This document shows positions 1-7,360 of a stretch of DNA of 30,754 bases, one piece after another. How positions within the stretch are numbered: position 1 is the stretch's first letter; each line of letters starts with the position of its first letter. The stretch is taken from the NCBI RefSeq assembly GCF_943913695.1, contig NZ_CALTZE010000030.1, positions 1-30,754 on the forward strand, written 5' to 3'. Below the pieces are notes generated by a model, which saw only the letters and a list, made by a program, of their open reading frames with translations, was not told the DNA's origin and searched no databases. Position numbers and translations under genes: made by a program. Origin of the DNA: an uncultured Marmoricola sp. Its GTDB lineage: Bacteria; Actinomycetota; Actinomycetes; Propionibacteriales; Nocardioidaceae.

Positions 1-2
1 GT

Positions 3-32
3 GCGGAGGGGGCGCCGAGCCGCCCCCTCCGC
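3..32 (-). terminator. Strong hairpin after the binding-protein gene
   Basis: A perfect 12-bp inverted repeat (3-14 with 21-32, 6-nt loop) lies 9 nt beyond the stop codon of the minus-strand binding-protein gene. The window ends before any U-tract could be seen. It could be an intrinsic terminator, or an intra-operon hairpin that protects the binding-protein mRNA while the rest of the transporter is read through at a lower level. Confidence 0.55.
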
Positions 33-40
33 CTCACGCA

Positions 41-1813
41 CTACTCCGGCTTGACGCCCATCGCGGTGTAGTCGTAGTAGCCGAACGACTCGTTGACGAA
101 GACGTTGGTGGCGTTCTGCGAGCGCAGCAGCACCGCCTTCGCGTAGACGCCCGGGAAGATCACCGCCTCCTCCATCACGCGCTTGTCGATCTCGCCCCAC
201 AGCGCGTTGCGTGCGTCCTCGTCCTGCTCCACGAGTGCCTCGTCGATCATCGTGTCGACCTCGGGGATGCGGACCGAGGTGTTGGAGGACCCGCCGGTCT
301 CGCGGATCACCCGGCTGTCGACGATCTGGGAGAGGAAGCCGTAGCCGTCGGGCCAGTCGGCACCCCAGCCGTTGACGCAGATGCCGATGTTGTTGTCGAC
401 GACGTACTTCGGCAGGCCGCAGGTGGCGGAGAAGTAGTCACCCTCGGGCAGCGGCTCGGGCGTGGCGGTGATGCCGACCTTCTCCAGCGACTGCTGGAAC
501 GCCTCGGCCGTGGCCTTCTCCTTGGGCCGCTCGGCGCGGTAGGCCACCTTGAACTCGAAGCCGTCGGGCTGACCGCAGGCCTCCAGCGACTCCGTGGCCT
601 TGTCCTCCTGGCCGTTGGGGTTGTCCTTGAAGCCGTAGAGGTCGAAGTCCTCGTAGCCCGGGATCATCGGCGGCAGGATGGTGGTGGCGATGTCGCCGCC
701 GGCGTACTTGCCGCCGTAGGCGTTCTGGTAAGACGTCGGGCTCATGGCGTACATGACGGCCTTGCGGCAGTCGATGTTGTCCAGCGGCTTGACCGTCGGG
801 TTGATCGAGCTGTACCAGAGCCGCGCCAGGGTCGGGTTGTCGGCGCGCTCGCGCAGGTCGGCCTGCTGCAGGACCTTCGGCAGCGCGGCCGGCTGCACGC
901 CGGTGCCCGCGATGTCGACGTCGAGGGTGCCCGCGATGATCTGGTTGTCGACGTCGTCGGGGTCCATGTTGAGCTGCACGGTCATCTCGTCGGGCAGCGC
1001 CTTGCGGTTGGGGTCGCTCTCGGCGTCCCAGTTGGGGTTGCGGACCAGCGTGAAGCCGTTGGTCGGGTCGAACTCGCCGTCGAACATGTAGGGACCCGAG
1101 GAGATGACGTGGTCCTTGTAGCGGGTGCCGGTGTCCTTGTCCTCCGGCACGGGCGCCGTCTGCGGCAGCTGCGCGAGGTAGTCGAACCCGGCGAAGGGCT
1201 GCTTGAGCTTGAAGACGATGGTGCGCTCGTCGGGGGTCTCGATCGCCTGGTCGGTGTTGGCGTCGGGCGACTTGTAGGGACCCTTGTAGTCCGCCGGGAG
1301 GTCGAGCAGGCCCTCGAAGTAGGCCGGCCCGTTGGGGAAGGTCTCCTTGTCGGTGGAGCGCAGCACGGCGTGCTTGACGTCGGCCGAGGTGATCGGCGAG
1401 CCGTCCTCGAACTTCAGGCCCTCCTTGAGGGTGTAGGTCCAGGTCTTGCCACCGTCGCTGGACTCACCGAGGTCCTCGGCCAGGTCGGGGGTCAGCTCGA
1501 CGCCCGCCTCGCCCGGCTCGGTCTTGAACATCACCAGCGTGCGCGCGTAGTTGCGCAGCATGTCCCAGGAGTAGCCGTAGTAGGTCTCGCCCGGGTCGAC
1601 GGTGTCGCCCCACTCGCCGGCCAGACCGAACTTCAGCGTGCCGCCCTTCTCGTCGCTCTCCTCGGCGATGCCGCCGAGGGCGGCGTTGGAGAGCTCGGGC
1701 TCACCCTCGCTGCCACCGCCACCGCCGCCTCCACCACCGGAGCCGCAGGCGCTCAGGCCGAGCGCGGCCACGACGGCCGCGGCCACCACGGCCTTCTTAC
1801 GCGTGATGCGCAT
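41..1813 (-). CDS. ABC transporter substrate-binding lipoprotein, family 5 (DppA/OppA-like)
   Basis: This is the extracytoplasmic binding protein of a peptide/nickel-type ABC importer (SBP family 5), 590 residues, a usual length. The start chosen is the ATG at 1813, preceded by a GAGAGG ribosome binding site; it opens with a basic n-region (MRITRKKA), a hydrophobic helix and a lipobox LSAC with Cys at residue 23, followed by a run of nine glycines as a flexible tether. The reading frame extends 17 codons further upstream but loses the signal-peptide layout. Downstream sequence has the family's features, including the LTPDLAEDL...GKTWTYTLKEGLKFEDGSP segment in the first third. It follows the DppC-like permease by about 100 nt on the same strand. 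The ligand cannot be told; peptides are the family default. Confidence 0.93.
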   Translation of the reverse strand: MRITRKKAVVAAAVVAALGLSACGSGGGGGGGGGSEGEPELSNAALGGIAEESDEKGGTLKFGLAGEWGDTVDPGETYYGYSWDMLRNYARTLVMFKTEPGEAGVELTPDLAEDLGESSDGGKTWTYTLKEGLKFEDGSPITSADVKHAVLRSTDKETFPNGPAYFEGLLDLPADYKGPYKSPDANTDQAIETPDERTIVFKLKQPFAGFDYLAQLPQTAPVPEDKDTGTRYKDHVISSGPYMFDGEFDPTNGFTLVRNPNWDAESDPNRKALPDEMTVQLNMDPDDVDNQIIAGTLDVDIAGTGVQPAALPKVLQQADLRERADNPTLARLWYSSINPTVKPLDNIDCRKAVMYAMSPTSYQNAYGGKYAGGDIATTILPPMIPGYEDFDLYGFKDNPNGQEDKATESLEACGQPDGFEFKVAYRAERPKEKATAEAFQQSLEKVGITATPEPLPEGDYFSATCGLPKYVVDNNIGICVNGWGADWPDGYGFLSQIVDSRVIRETGGSSNTSVRIPEVDTMIDEALVEQDEDARNALWGEIDKRVMEEAVIFPGVYAKAVLLRSQNATNVFVNESFGYYDYTAMGVKPE

Positions 1814-1909
1814 GGATGCCACCTCTCGTGTCGTCCGGCCAGGAGGGCCGGCCGGCCGCGGCACTCGCCGCGACCAGGTCTGGGGTACGCCGCGCGGGGC
1901 AGGGCCCCG

Positions 1910-2887
1910 TCATCGGCTGCTCTTGGGGTCGAAGGCGTCACGCAGGCCGTCACCGAGGAGGTTGAAGGCGAGCACGGTCAGGAAGATCGCCAGGCCGGGC
2001 CAGAACATGAAGTGCGGCACGGTGTAGAACTTCACGGCGTCGGCGAGCATGCCGCCCCAGCTGGCGGTCGGCGGCGGCACGCCGACGCCGAGGAAGGACA
2101 GCGCGGCCTCGAAGAGGATGTTGGTCGGGATGATCAGCGTGGAGTAGACGAGGATCGGCGCCATCAGGTTGGGCAGCAGCTCGGTGCGCAGGATGTAGGG
2201 CCAGCGGGCGCCGAGGCTGCGCGCCGCCTCGACGTACTCCCGCTCGCGCAGCGAGATCGTCTGCCCGCGCACGATCCGGCCGATGTAGGGCCAGTTGAAG
2301 AAGCCGATCACGAAGACCAGCAGCGTCAGGCGCAGCGGCAGGCCGGAGAGCCCGAAGGCCTCGTCGGGGAAGACCCCGGTGAGCGCGATCGCGAAGACCA
2401 GCAGCGGGAAGGCCAGGAAGATGTCCATCACCCGCGAGAGCACCGCGTCGACCCAGCCGCCGAAGAAGCCGGAGATGATGCCGAGCGTGGTGCCGATGGC
2501 CACCGAGAGCGCGGTGGCCAGGATCGCGATCAGCAGCGAGATGCGTGCGCCGTAGACGACGCGGCTGAAGATGTCGCGGCCGTTGACCGGCTCGACCCCC
2601 ATCGGGTGCTCCCAGCTCATCCCGCCCCAGGAGCCGTAGGGGATGCCGCCGAAGGCGGGGTTGACCAGCTCCTGGTGGAAGGCGTTGGGCGGGCCGCCCC
2701 AGAGCCGGGTGATGAGCGGCGCGCAGAGGGCCACGACGACGAGGAAGACGATGAACGCCGCGCCGGCGAGCGCGACCCGGTCCCGCCGCAGCCGGCGCCA
2801 GGCGATCTGGCTCAGCGAGCGTCCCTGGATCTCCGCGGCCGGGCCTGTCACCGGGGCGGTGAAGTCGGCGGTGCCGGGGTCGTCCAA
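1910..2887 (-). CDS. ABC transporter permease, DppC/OppC-like
   Basis: Inner-membrane permease of the same peptide-type importer. It has an N-terminal OppC-type segment (SLSQIAWRRLRRDR, then a membrane helix), an external loop containing GVEPVNGRDIFSRVVYGARIS, about five further helices, and the ATPase-docking EAA loop (EYVEAARSLGARWPYILRTELLPN, split by helix turns). The start is uncertain. The open frame runs up to a TTG at 2986, but codons between 2986 and 2896 use many rare triplets (CTT, CCT, AGG, GCA) and look non-coding. A GGAGG site at 2902-2906 sits 5 nt before an in-frame CTG (2896) and 14 nt before a TTG (2887); the TTG is given here as the conservative choice. No DppB-like permease or ATPase is present in the window. 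Confidence 0.9.
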   Translation of the reverse strand: MDDPGTADFTAPVTGPAAEIQGRSLSQIAWRRLRRDRVALAGAAFIVFLVVVALCAPLITRLWGGPPNAFHQELVNPAFGGIPYGSWGGMSWEHPMGVEPVNGRDIFSRVVYGARISLLIAILATALSVAIGTTLGIISGFFGGWVDAVLSRVMDIFLAFPLLVFAIALTGVFPDEAFGLSGLPLRLTLLVFVIGFFNWPYIGRIVRGQTISLREREYVEAARSLGARWPYILRTELLPNLMAPILVYSTLIIPTNILFEAALSFLGVGVPPPTASWGGMLADAVKFYTVPHFMFWPGLAIFLTVLAFNLLGDGLRDAFDPKSSR

Positions 2888-2943
2888 CGTGCTCAGAGCG
2901 ACCTCCGGGGACTCGGGGTGGGGAGGACCGCTCCTGCCGATGC

Positions 2944-2982
2944 GGTCAAGGCACGTTGCTCCCGGGTGGTGGTCAGGGTCAA
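2944..2982 (-). promoter_or_regulatory. Possible promoter region of the peptide transporter genes
   Basis: In the 168-nt gap between the SCO4848-like gene and the permease, the minus strand carries TTGACC twice, at 2977-2982 and 2944-2949. Each resembles a -35 element, but neither has a convincing -10 at 16-18 nt. The rest of the gap holds nothing I can name. Confidence 0.2.
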
Positions 2983-3055
2983 GCAACCCGACAGCAGGTA
3001 TGCCGAATCGTGACCGCGCCGAGACGTCGCGGTGACCCCGCCCGGACCAGCCGGA

Positions 3056-3313
3056 TCAGGCGGTCGGAGGCGCCGTCACGCGGTCCCGCTCGGGCTCGCG
3101 CGTGGCCGGGCTGCGCAGGGCGCGCCAGCCCCAGCGCGCCAGCACGACGGCGATCACCAGGTTGACCACGATCAGCACGCCGTGGGCGACGAAGTAGGCG
3201 ACCGGTCGGTCCTCCTCGGTCTGCACCAGCGCGCGGGTGAACTGGGCGTAGCTGAGCACGTTCCACGCCGCGATCGCGAGCAGGACCAGGGCGTGCCGGC
3301 GCTCGAGCCTCAT
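3056..3313 (-). CDS. Small two-helix membrane protein, SCO4848-like
   Basis: An 85-residue protein with two predicted membrane helices (about residues 7-25 and 42-62). The spacing of its features matches the SCO4848 family of small actinobacterial membrane proteins as I remember it: an N-terminal MxLxRR, a Trp in helix 1 (AAWNVLSYAQF), a central RPVAYFVAHG segment and a GWRALR end to helix 2. Function is unknown. Its ATG overlaps the stop codon of the P450 gene by 4 nt (ATGA at 3310-3313), so it is very probably translated by coupling to that gene. Confidence 0.75.
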   Translation of the reverse strand: MRLERRHALVLLAIAAWNVLSYAQFTRALVQTEEDRPVAYFVAHGVLIVVNLVIAVVLARWGWRALRSPATREPERDRVTAPPTA

Positions 3314-4761
3314 CGTCCCAGCCTCCGGACACGGATCCGGGCGCCACGATCCGGGACGCTGGTGATGTTGCGGACGCGGGGGCCTTCGCGCTCGGCCTCG
3401 CCGTCGGGCAGCCAGACCTCGTGGGTGGTGAGCACCTCGCGCAGCACGGCCACGCCCTCCATGAGCGAGAAGCCGGCGCCGATGCAGCGGCGTACGCCGC
3501 CTCCGAAGGGGATCCACGCGTTGGTCTCGACCTCGCCGTCGGCGAAGCGCTCGGGCCGGAAGCGCGCGGGGTCGCGGTGCTGCTGGGGGTCGGCGTGGGC
3601 GAGCAGGATCGAGGCCGCCACCGTCACCCCGGCGGGCAGGTCGAGCCCCCCGACGGTGGCGGGCGCCTGGAGCTGGCGCACCACCATCGGGATCACGGGG
3701 TGCAGCCGCATCGACTCCTTGAGCACCGCCTCGAGGTGGTCGGTGTCGCCCTCGATCGCCGCGAGCCGCGCCCGCCGCTGCGCGGCGGGGTCCTTGCCCA
3801 GCTCGTGCAGGGTCCAGGCCAACGCCGTCGCCGTGGTCTCGTGTCCGGCGAGGAGCAGCGTGACGAGCTGGTCGCGCAGCTCCTCGTCGCCCAACCCGTC
3901 ATCTGCTCCGTCATGCAGTCCGTCGCCGCCGGACTCCCGCAGCAGCCGGGAGAGCACGTCGCTGCGGTCGGCGAGGTCGGTGGCGCCGCGCCGGGCGGCG
4001 ATCTCGGCGAAGATCACGCGGTCGAGCGCGACCTGGTTGGCGACCGTACGCCGCCACGGCCCCCAGCGCTGCAGCCACGGGAGCCCCCACCCGAGGAAGA
4101 CGACCGGGCTGACGTTGACCGTGCGGTGCACCAGCGGCCGCAGCTCGGCCCGCCGCTGCTCGTTGGTCACGCCGAAGACGACCTGGAGGATCACCTCGAG
4201 GGTCAGCGCGTTCATCCGGTCCAGCGAGTGCAGCTTGTCGTGCTCGCTCCACGAGCCGACCTCGGCCTTGGCCAGGCCGGCGACGAGGTCCTCGTAGCCG
4301 CGCAGGGCGCGCGCGGAGAAGGCCGGCATCAGCAGCCGCCGCGCCCGCTTGTGCTGGGCGCCGTCGACGAGCAGCAGCGAGTGCTCGCCCATCACGGGGC
4401 CGAGGATCGCGTTGCCCTTGCCGGCGTGGAAGACCTCGGGGTCGCCGGCGAAGATCTCGCGCACGTGCTCGGGACGGTGGAAGAAGACCACCCGACGGTC
4501 CTCGGGCAGGATCGAGAGGGTGAAGACGTCGCCGTAGCGGCGGCGCATCGCCGGCACGAAGCGGTGCCGGAAACGGACCAGCGCCGCGCTCTGAAGCAGC
4601 GCCGGCCACCGCGGCCCCGGCGGCAGCCCCGCGGTCGGCACCTGGTTTCGTCCGGCACGGGTGCGGTCGGGACGCATCTGCTCGAACCTGCGCAGCGTCA
4701 CCTGCTCCACGGAGGACTCCACCGGGGGCTCCACGGGGCTCGCGGCACGGTGCGGGGACAT
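3310..4761 (-). CDS. Cytochrome P450
   Basis: Haem-thiolate monooxygenase of 483 residues, soluble type. Visible motifs are the LPPGPRWP proline-rich hinge near residue 46, the C-helix HxxxR (H137), the I-helix oxygen-activation motif AGHETT (305-310), the K-helix ExxR (E349, R352) and the haem loop FGGGVRRCIG with Cys426. The pattern is closer to CYP110/CYP102-like bacterial enzymes than to the short CYP107 type, which is inference. The start ATG at 4761 has no Shine-Dalgarno site but a CATACT hexamer 7 nt upstream, suggesting a leaderless message; a later in-frame ATG at 4677 would still leave a full P450 core. No ferredoxin or ferredoxin reductase gene adjoins it, so electrons must come from elsewhere. 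Substrate unknown. Confidence 0.93.
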   Translation of the reverse strand: MSPHRAASPVEPPVESSVEQVTLRRFEQMRPDRTRAGRNQVPTAGLPPGPRWPALLQSAALVRFRHRFVPAMRRRYGDVFTLSILPEDRRVVFFHRPEHVREIFAGDPEVFHAGKGNAILGPVMGEHSLLLVDGAQHKRARRLLMPAFSARALRGYEDLVAGLAKAEVGSWSEHDKLHSLDRMNALTLEVILQVVFGVTNEQRRAELRPLVHRTVNVSPVVFLGWGLPWLQRWGPWRRTVANQVALDRVIFAEIAARRGATDLADRSDVLSRLLRESGGDGLHDGADDGLGDEELRDQLVTLLLAGHETTATALAWTLHELGKDPAAQRRARLAAIEGDTDHLEAVLKESMRLHPVIPMVVRQLQAPATVGGLDLPAGVTVAASILLAHADPQQHRDPARFRPERFADGEVETNAWIPFGGGVRRCIGAGFSLMEGVAVLREVLTTHEVWLPDGEAEREGPRVRNITSVPDRGARIRVRRLGR

Positions 4762-4768
4762 GTCGCTC

Positions 4769-4774
4769 AGTATG
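4769..4774 (-). promoter_or_regulatory. Candidate -10 element for a leaderless P450 transcript
   Basis: The hexamer CATACT (minus strand) ends 7 nt before the P450 ATG. That spacing would place the transcription start at or next to the start codon. No Shine-Dalgarno sequence intervenes and no good -35 is visible. Confidence 0.4.
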
Positions 4775-5038
4775 CCCACGCGCTCGTGCGGCCGACGAGC
4801 CACGGGGACCGGCGCCGGACCGTGGTCGGCAGGTCGGGAGACGGACCGGGGTTGTCGTCCGCGCGCCGCCGGAACCCGTGGCTCGCGGGGGGATGTCTGC
4901 CACGCACCGGCGACACGGCGTCCGACACCGTGCACCTGACCTGCCGACCGACGACGTACGGCGTGCCGGCCCCCGAGCTCTGCGTCGATCCTGGCAGGCG
5001 GAAACCCGCCACGGGGGTGAATCCCGAAATCCGTGGCC

Positions 5039-5074
5039 GGCACCGTGCGGGTCGGGGCGTGCCCCGCTGGTGCC
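5039..5074 (-). terminator. Hairpin downstream of the OFA transporter operon
   Basis: Nested inverted repeats GGCACC/GGTGCC (5039-5044 with 5069-5074) and CGGGG/CCCCG (5053-5057 with 5062-5066, 4-nt loop) lie 10 nt past the stop codon of the small-partner gene on the minus strand. The position fits a terminator. There is no U-tract, which is common in high-GC actinobacteria. Confidence 0.4.
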
Positions 5075-5083
5075 CGCGGCTGC

Positions 5084-5224
5084 TCAGCCCAGGAGCTGCG
5101 CGGCCTTGAGGACGGTCTGCCACAGGCCGTAGGCCAGGGGGACGCCGACCAGGGCCCAGGCCGCCGCCACGAGGGCGGGGCTGGTGGGCGTGGTGGAGCC
5201 GCTGGTGTCGGGGGTGGGGCTCAT
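5084..5224 (-). CDS. Small single-helix partner of the OFA MFS transporter
   Basis: A 46-residue protein: a polar Ser/Thr/Pro N-terminus of about 15 residues, then one hydrophobic segment (ALVAAAWALVGVPLAYGLW) and a short basic/hydrophobic tail ending QLLG. The WxxVGVPxxYGxxxxxxKxxxL layout matches what NCBI annotation calls the MFS transporter small subunit, found next to oxalate/formate-type MFS carriers in actinobacteria and proteobacteria (from memory). Its ATG overlaps the transporter's TGA (ATGA, 5221-5224), so it is coupled to that gene. I infer that it binds the carrier in the membrane; its exact role is not established. Confidence 0.8.
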   Translation of the reverse strand: MSPTPDTSGSTTPTSPALVAAAWALVGVPLAYGLWQTVLKAAQLLG

Positions 5225-6618
5225 CGGCTGCCTCCGGTGCTCGAGGTCTCGCTGGTGTCGATGAGTCGCTCGACGGCGTCGTGGTCGACGTGCTCGTCGC
5301 CGATCGGCGTCACGGAGAGGTTGGCCAGGAAGCCGACCACGAGCAGCCCGACCATCGTCAGCAGCGCCGGGTAGTAGTCGGCGGCGACCAGGCTGCCGGG
5401 CTCGCCGGCGGCGTCGAGGAAGCCGTTGACGATGAGCGGGCCGACCACGCCGGCCGCGGCCCAGGCCGTCAGCAGGCGACCGTGGATGGCCCCGACCTCG
5501 AGGGTGCCGAACATGTCCTTGAGGTAGGCGGGGATGGTCGCGAAGCCGCCGCCGTAGTAGCTCAGGATCACCAGGGCCAGGATCACGAAGACCGCGACGC
5601 TGGTCTGGCCGACCGTGGCCATGAGGAGGTAGAGGGCCGCTCCCACGCCGAGATACATCATGTAGGTCGGCTTGCGACCGATCTTGTCCGACAGGCTCGA
5701 CCACACGAAGCGGCCGGCCATGTTGGCCAGGCTCAGCATGCCGACGAAGCCGGCGGCCTCGGCGGCCGACACCGTGGACTCCCCGTCGCCCCCGCGGAAG
5801 AAGTCCTGGATCATCGGCGCCGCCTGCTCGAGGATGCCGATGCCGGCGGTGACGTTGCAGAACAGGATCACCCACAGCGCCCAGAACTGTCGCGTCTTGA
5901 CCGCCGCGTTGGCGCGCACCAGCGCGCCACCACGACCCGGCTGGTGCTCGGCCTTCTCGTCGTCCTCGTGCCCGGGCGCCACCCGCACGAGCGAGGCACC
6001 GATGAGCATGAAGACCAGGTAGACGACCCCCAGGGTCACGAACGTGCTCGCCAGCGCCGAGGCGCTCGCGCTGTCGGCGCTGCCGCCGTAGAGGCTGAGC
6101 AGCCAGGTGGACAGCGGCGAGGCGATCAGCGCGCCGCCTCCGAAGCCCATGATCGCCATGCCGGTCGCGAGCCCGGGACGGTCGGGGAACCACTTGATCA
6201 AGGTCGAGACCGGCGAGATGTAGCCGATGCCGAGACCGATGCCACCGATCACGCCGTAGCCCAGGTAGAGCAGCCACAGCTGGCCGGTGGCGATGCCGGC
6301 GGAGCCGACGAGGAAGCCCGTCGACCAGCACATCGCGGAGGCGAACATCGCCTTGCGCGGGCCGCTGCGCTCGACCCAGGTGCCCAGCACCGCGGCCGAG
6401 AGCCCGAGCATCACGATCGCGATGGAGAAGATCCAGGCGATCGCCGTGCCGGAGGTGTCGAAGCGCTCGACGAGGGAGTTCTTGAAGACCGAGAACGCGT
6501 AGACCTGGCCGATCGAGAGGTGCACGCACAGCGCCGCGGGCGGGATCAGCCACTTGCTGTAGCCCGGGCGGGCGACGCTGTGCTTCTTGTCGAGCCGGTC
6601 GAGGACGGCCAGTGCCAC
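5221..6618 (-). CDS. OFA-family MFS transporter (oxalate:formate antiporter-like)
   Basis: A 465-residue, 12-helix major facilitator carrier. The N-terminal SKWLIPPAALCVHLSIGQVYAFSVF region (split across helix 1) and the GLGIGY...IKWFPDRPGLATGMAIMGFGGGA segment are typical of the oxalate/formate antiporter family. Both MFS motif-A loops are visible: WVERSGPRKAM after helix 2 and SDKIGRKPTYM in the second half. The start is GTG at 6618 with a strong AGGAGG site 7 nt upstream. It heads a two-gene operon with the small membrane partner. Substrate is unknown; many OFA members carry monocarboxylates. The gene is divergent from padR, so the 151-nt spacer may hold shared control. Confidence 0.9.
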   Translation of the reverse strand: MALAVLDRLDKKHSVARPGYSKWLIPPAALCVHLSIGQVYAFSVFKNSLVERFDTSGTAIAWIFSIAIVMLGLSAAVLGTWVERSGPRKAMFASAMCWSTGFLVGSAGIATGQLWLLYLGYGVIGGIGLGIGYISPVSTLIKWFPDRPGLATGMAIMGFGGGALIASPLSTWLLSLYGGSADSASASALASTFVTLGVVYLVFMLIGASLVRVAPGHEDDEKAEHQPGRGGALVRANAAVKTRQFWALWVILFCNVTAGIGILEQAAPMIQDFFRGGDGESTVSAAEAAGFVGMLSLANMAGRFVWSSLSDKIGRKPTYMMYLGVGAALYLLMATVGQTSVAVFVILALVILSYYGGGFATIPAYLKDMFGTLEVGAIHGRLLTAWAAAGVVGPLIVNGFLDAAGEPGSLVAADYYPALLTMVGLLVVGFLANLSVTPIGDEHVDHDAVERLIDTSETSSTGGSR

Positions 6619-6718
6619 GAGAAAACCTCCTGTGTGCCTCTGCTCACTTACCCCTCACGAAGTGGTGGAAACCCGAACGAGACGCCCCGGCTCCTCGCGC
6701 GCCCCGCCCCGGCAGGGC

Positions 6719-6745
6719 TGCATACGTGGTATGCATACCCGGTAT
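6719..6745 (+). promoter_or_regulatory. Tandem inverted repeats: candidate PadR operator
   Basis: Upstream of padR are two overlapping dyads. The first is TGCATAC-GTG-GTATGCA, a perfect 7-bp inverted repeat with a 3-bp spacer (6719-6735). The second is ATACC-C-GGTAT, a perfect 5-bp repeat (6735-6745). They stand out as an AT-richer island 25-51 nt before the padR ATG, overlap the likely -10 region, and resemble PadR-type sites. Autorepression of the padR-ABC operon is the likely function. Confidence 0.65.
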
Positions 6746-6769
6746 CCACGAGAGAGACGGGGTGGGCCC

Positions 6770-7360
6770 ATGTCGGTCAGGCACTCACTGCTGGCACTGC
6801 TGGAGGAGGGGCCGATGTACGGCTACCAGCTCCGCGCGGAGTTCGAGCGGCGCACCGGCGGCACCTGGCCGCTCAACGTCGGGCAGGTCTACAGCACCCT
6901 GGCTCGGCTCGAGCGCGACGAGCTCGTGCACGCTCGCGGCGACGACGGCGAGGGTCACCAGGTCTATGCCGTGACGACGGCCGGCCGCGAGGAGGTCGCG
7001 GCGTGGTTCGCCACGCCGGTGGCCCGCACCCAGCCCGCCCGCGACGAGCTGGCGATCAAGCTGGCCGTCGCCGTCACCCTGCCCGGCGTCGACGTGGCCG
7101 CGATGCTGCAGCGGCAGCGCACGGCGACCATGGCGGCGCTGCAGGAGTACACCCGGCTCAAGGCAGGCGGCGCCGGCACCGACGGCGCGGAGCTGGCGTG
7201 GAGCCTCGTGCTCGACTCCTTGGTCTTCTCCGCCGAGGCCGAGATCCGCTGGCTCGACCACTGCGAGACCCGGCTGCGGCGCGCCGCGGTGGAGCGCGAG
7301 CGCACCACACCGACCGCCTCCGGCGCGCCCCAGGAGCCGGCCACGGAGGTCGTGCGATGA
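6770..7360 (+). CDS. PadR-family transcriptional regulator
   Basis: A 196-residue winged-helix repressor. Residues about 4-85 form the PadR domain, with HSLLALLEEGPMYGYQL at the start, the recognition-helix stretch PLNVGQVYSTLARLERD and a wing ending in YAVTTAGREEV. Residues about 95-180 form the C-terminal helical dimerization domain (Vir_act_alpha_C type). The ATG at 6770 is chosen because the conserved domain begins there; the frame upstream runs through the promoter dyads. Its stop overlaps the ABC ATPase start (ATGA at 7357-7360), so regulator and transporter form one transcript. PadR proteins next to FtsX-type transporters usually repress them until a toxic ligand binds; the ligand here is unknown. 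Confidence 0.92.
   Translation: MSVRHSLLALLEEGPMYGYQLRAEFERRTGGTWPLNVGQVYSTLARLERDELVHARGDDGEGHQVYAVTTAGREEVAAWFATPVARTQPARDELAIKLAVAVTLPGVDVAAMLQRQRTATMAALQEYTRLKAGGAGTDGAELAWSLVLDSLVFSAEAEIRWLDHCETRLRRAAVERERTTPTASGAPQEPATEVVR

Larger units (their letters stand above)
4762..5083 (-). other. Intergenic stretch between the P450 gene and the OFA small-partner gene
   Basis: A 322-nt gap. The P450 frame stays open through much of it, but the predicted residues are Arg/Pro/Gly-rich with no P450 character, so I do not call them coding. It contains the candidate -10 at 4769-4774 and a hairpin at 5039-5074. I see no tRNA or small-RNA structure. Confidence 0.5.

Noticed and set aside
1711..1745. Glycine run in the binding protein as a possible repeat element
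   Set aside because: It is a simple flexible tether after the lipobox Cys, common in actinobacterial lipoproteins.
2896..2986. Full-length 358-residue version of the DppC-like permease
   Set aside because: Codons in this stretch include many rare triplets and its first codon is a TTG without a ribosome binding site, so it is probably untranslated leader.
1109..3013. Long plus-strand frame opposite the peptide transporter genes
   Set aside because: Its product is Arg/Gly/Val/Glu-rich with no domain, as expected for the antisense frame of GC-rich genes; the minus strand carries clear family motifs.
4762..5043. N-terminal extension of the P450 frame
   Set aside because: Residues are low-complexity Arg/Pro/Gly without P450 features; the -10-like element and ATG at 4761 give a better start.
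6587..6769. N-terminal extension of PadR
   Set aside because: It would run through the promoter dyads and precede the normal PadR domain start by 61 residues.
5281..7356. Plus-strand open frame running into the ABC ATPase gene
   Set aside because: Only the part from 7357 has ABC ATPase features and a coupled start; the upstream part is antisense to the OFA gene.
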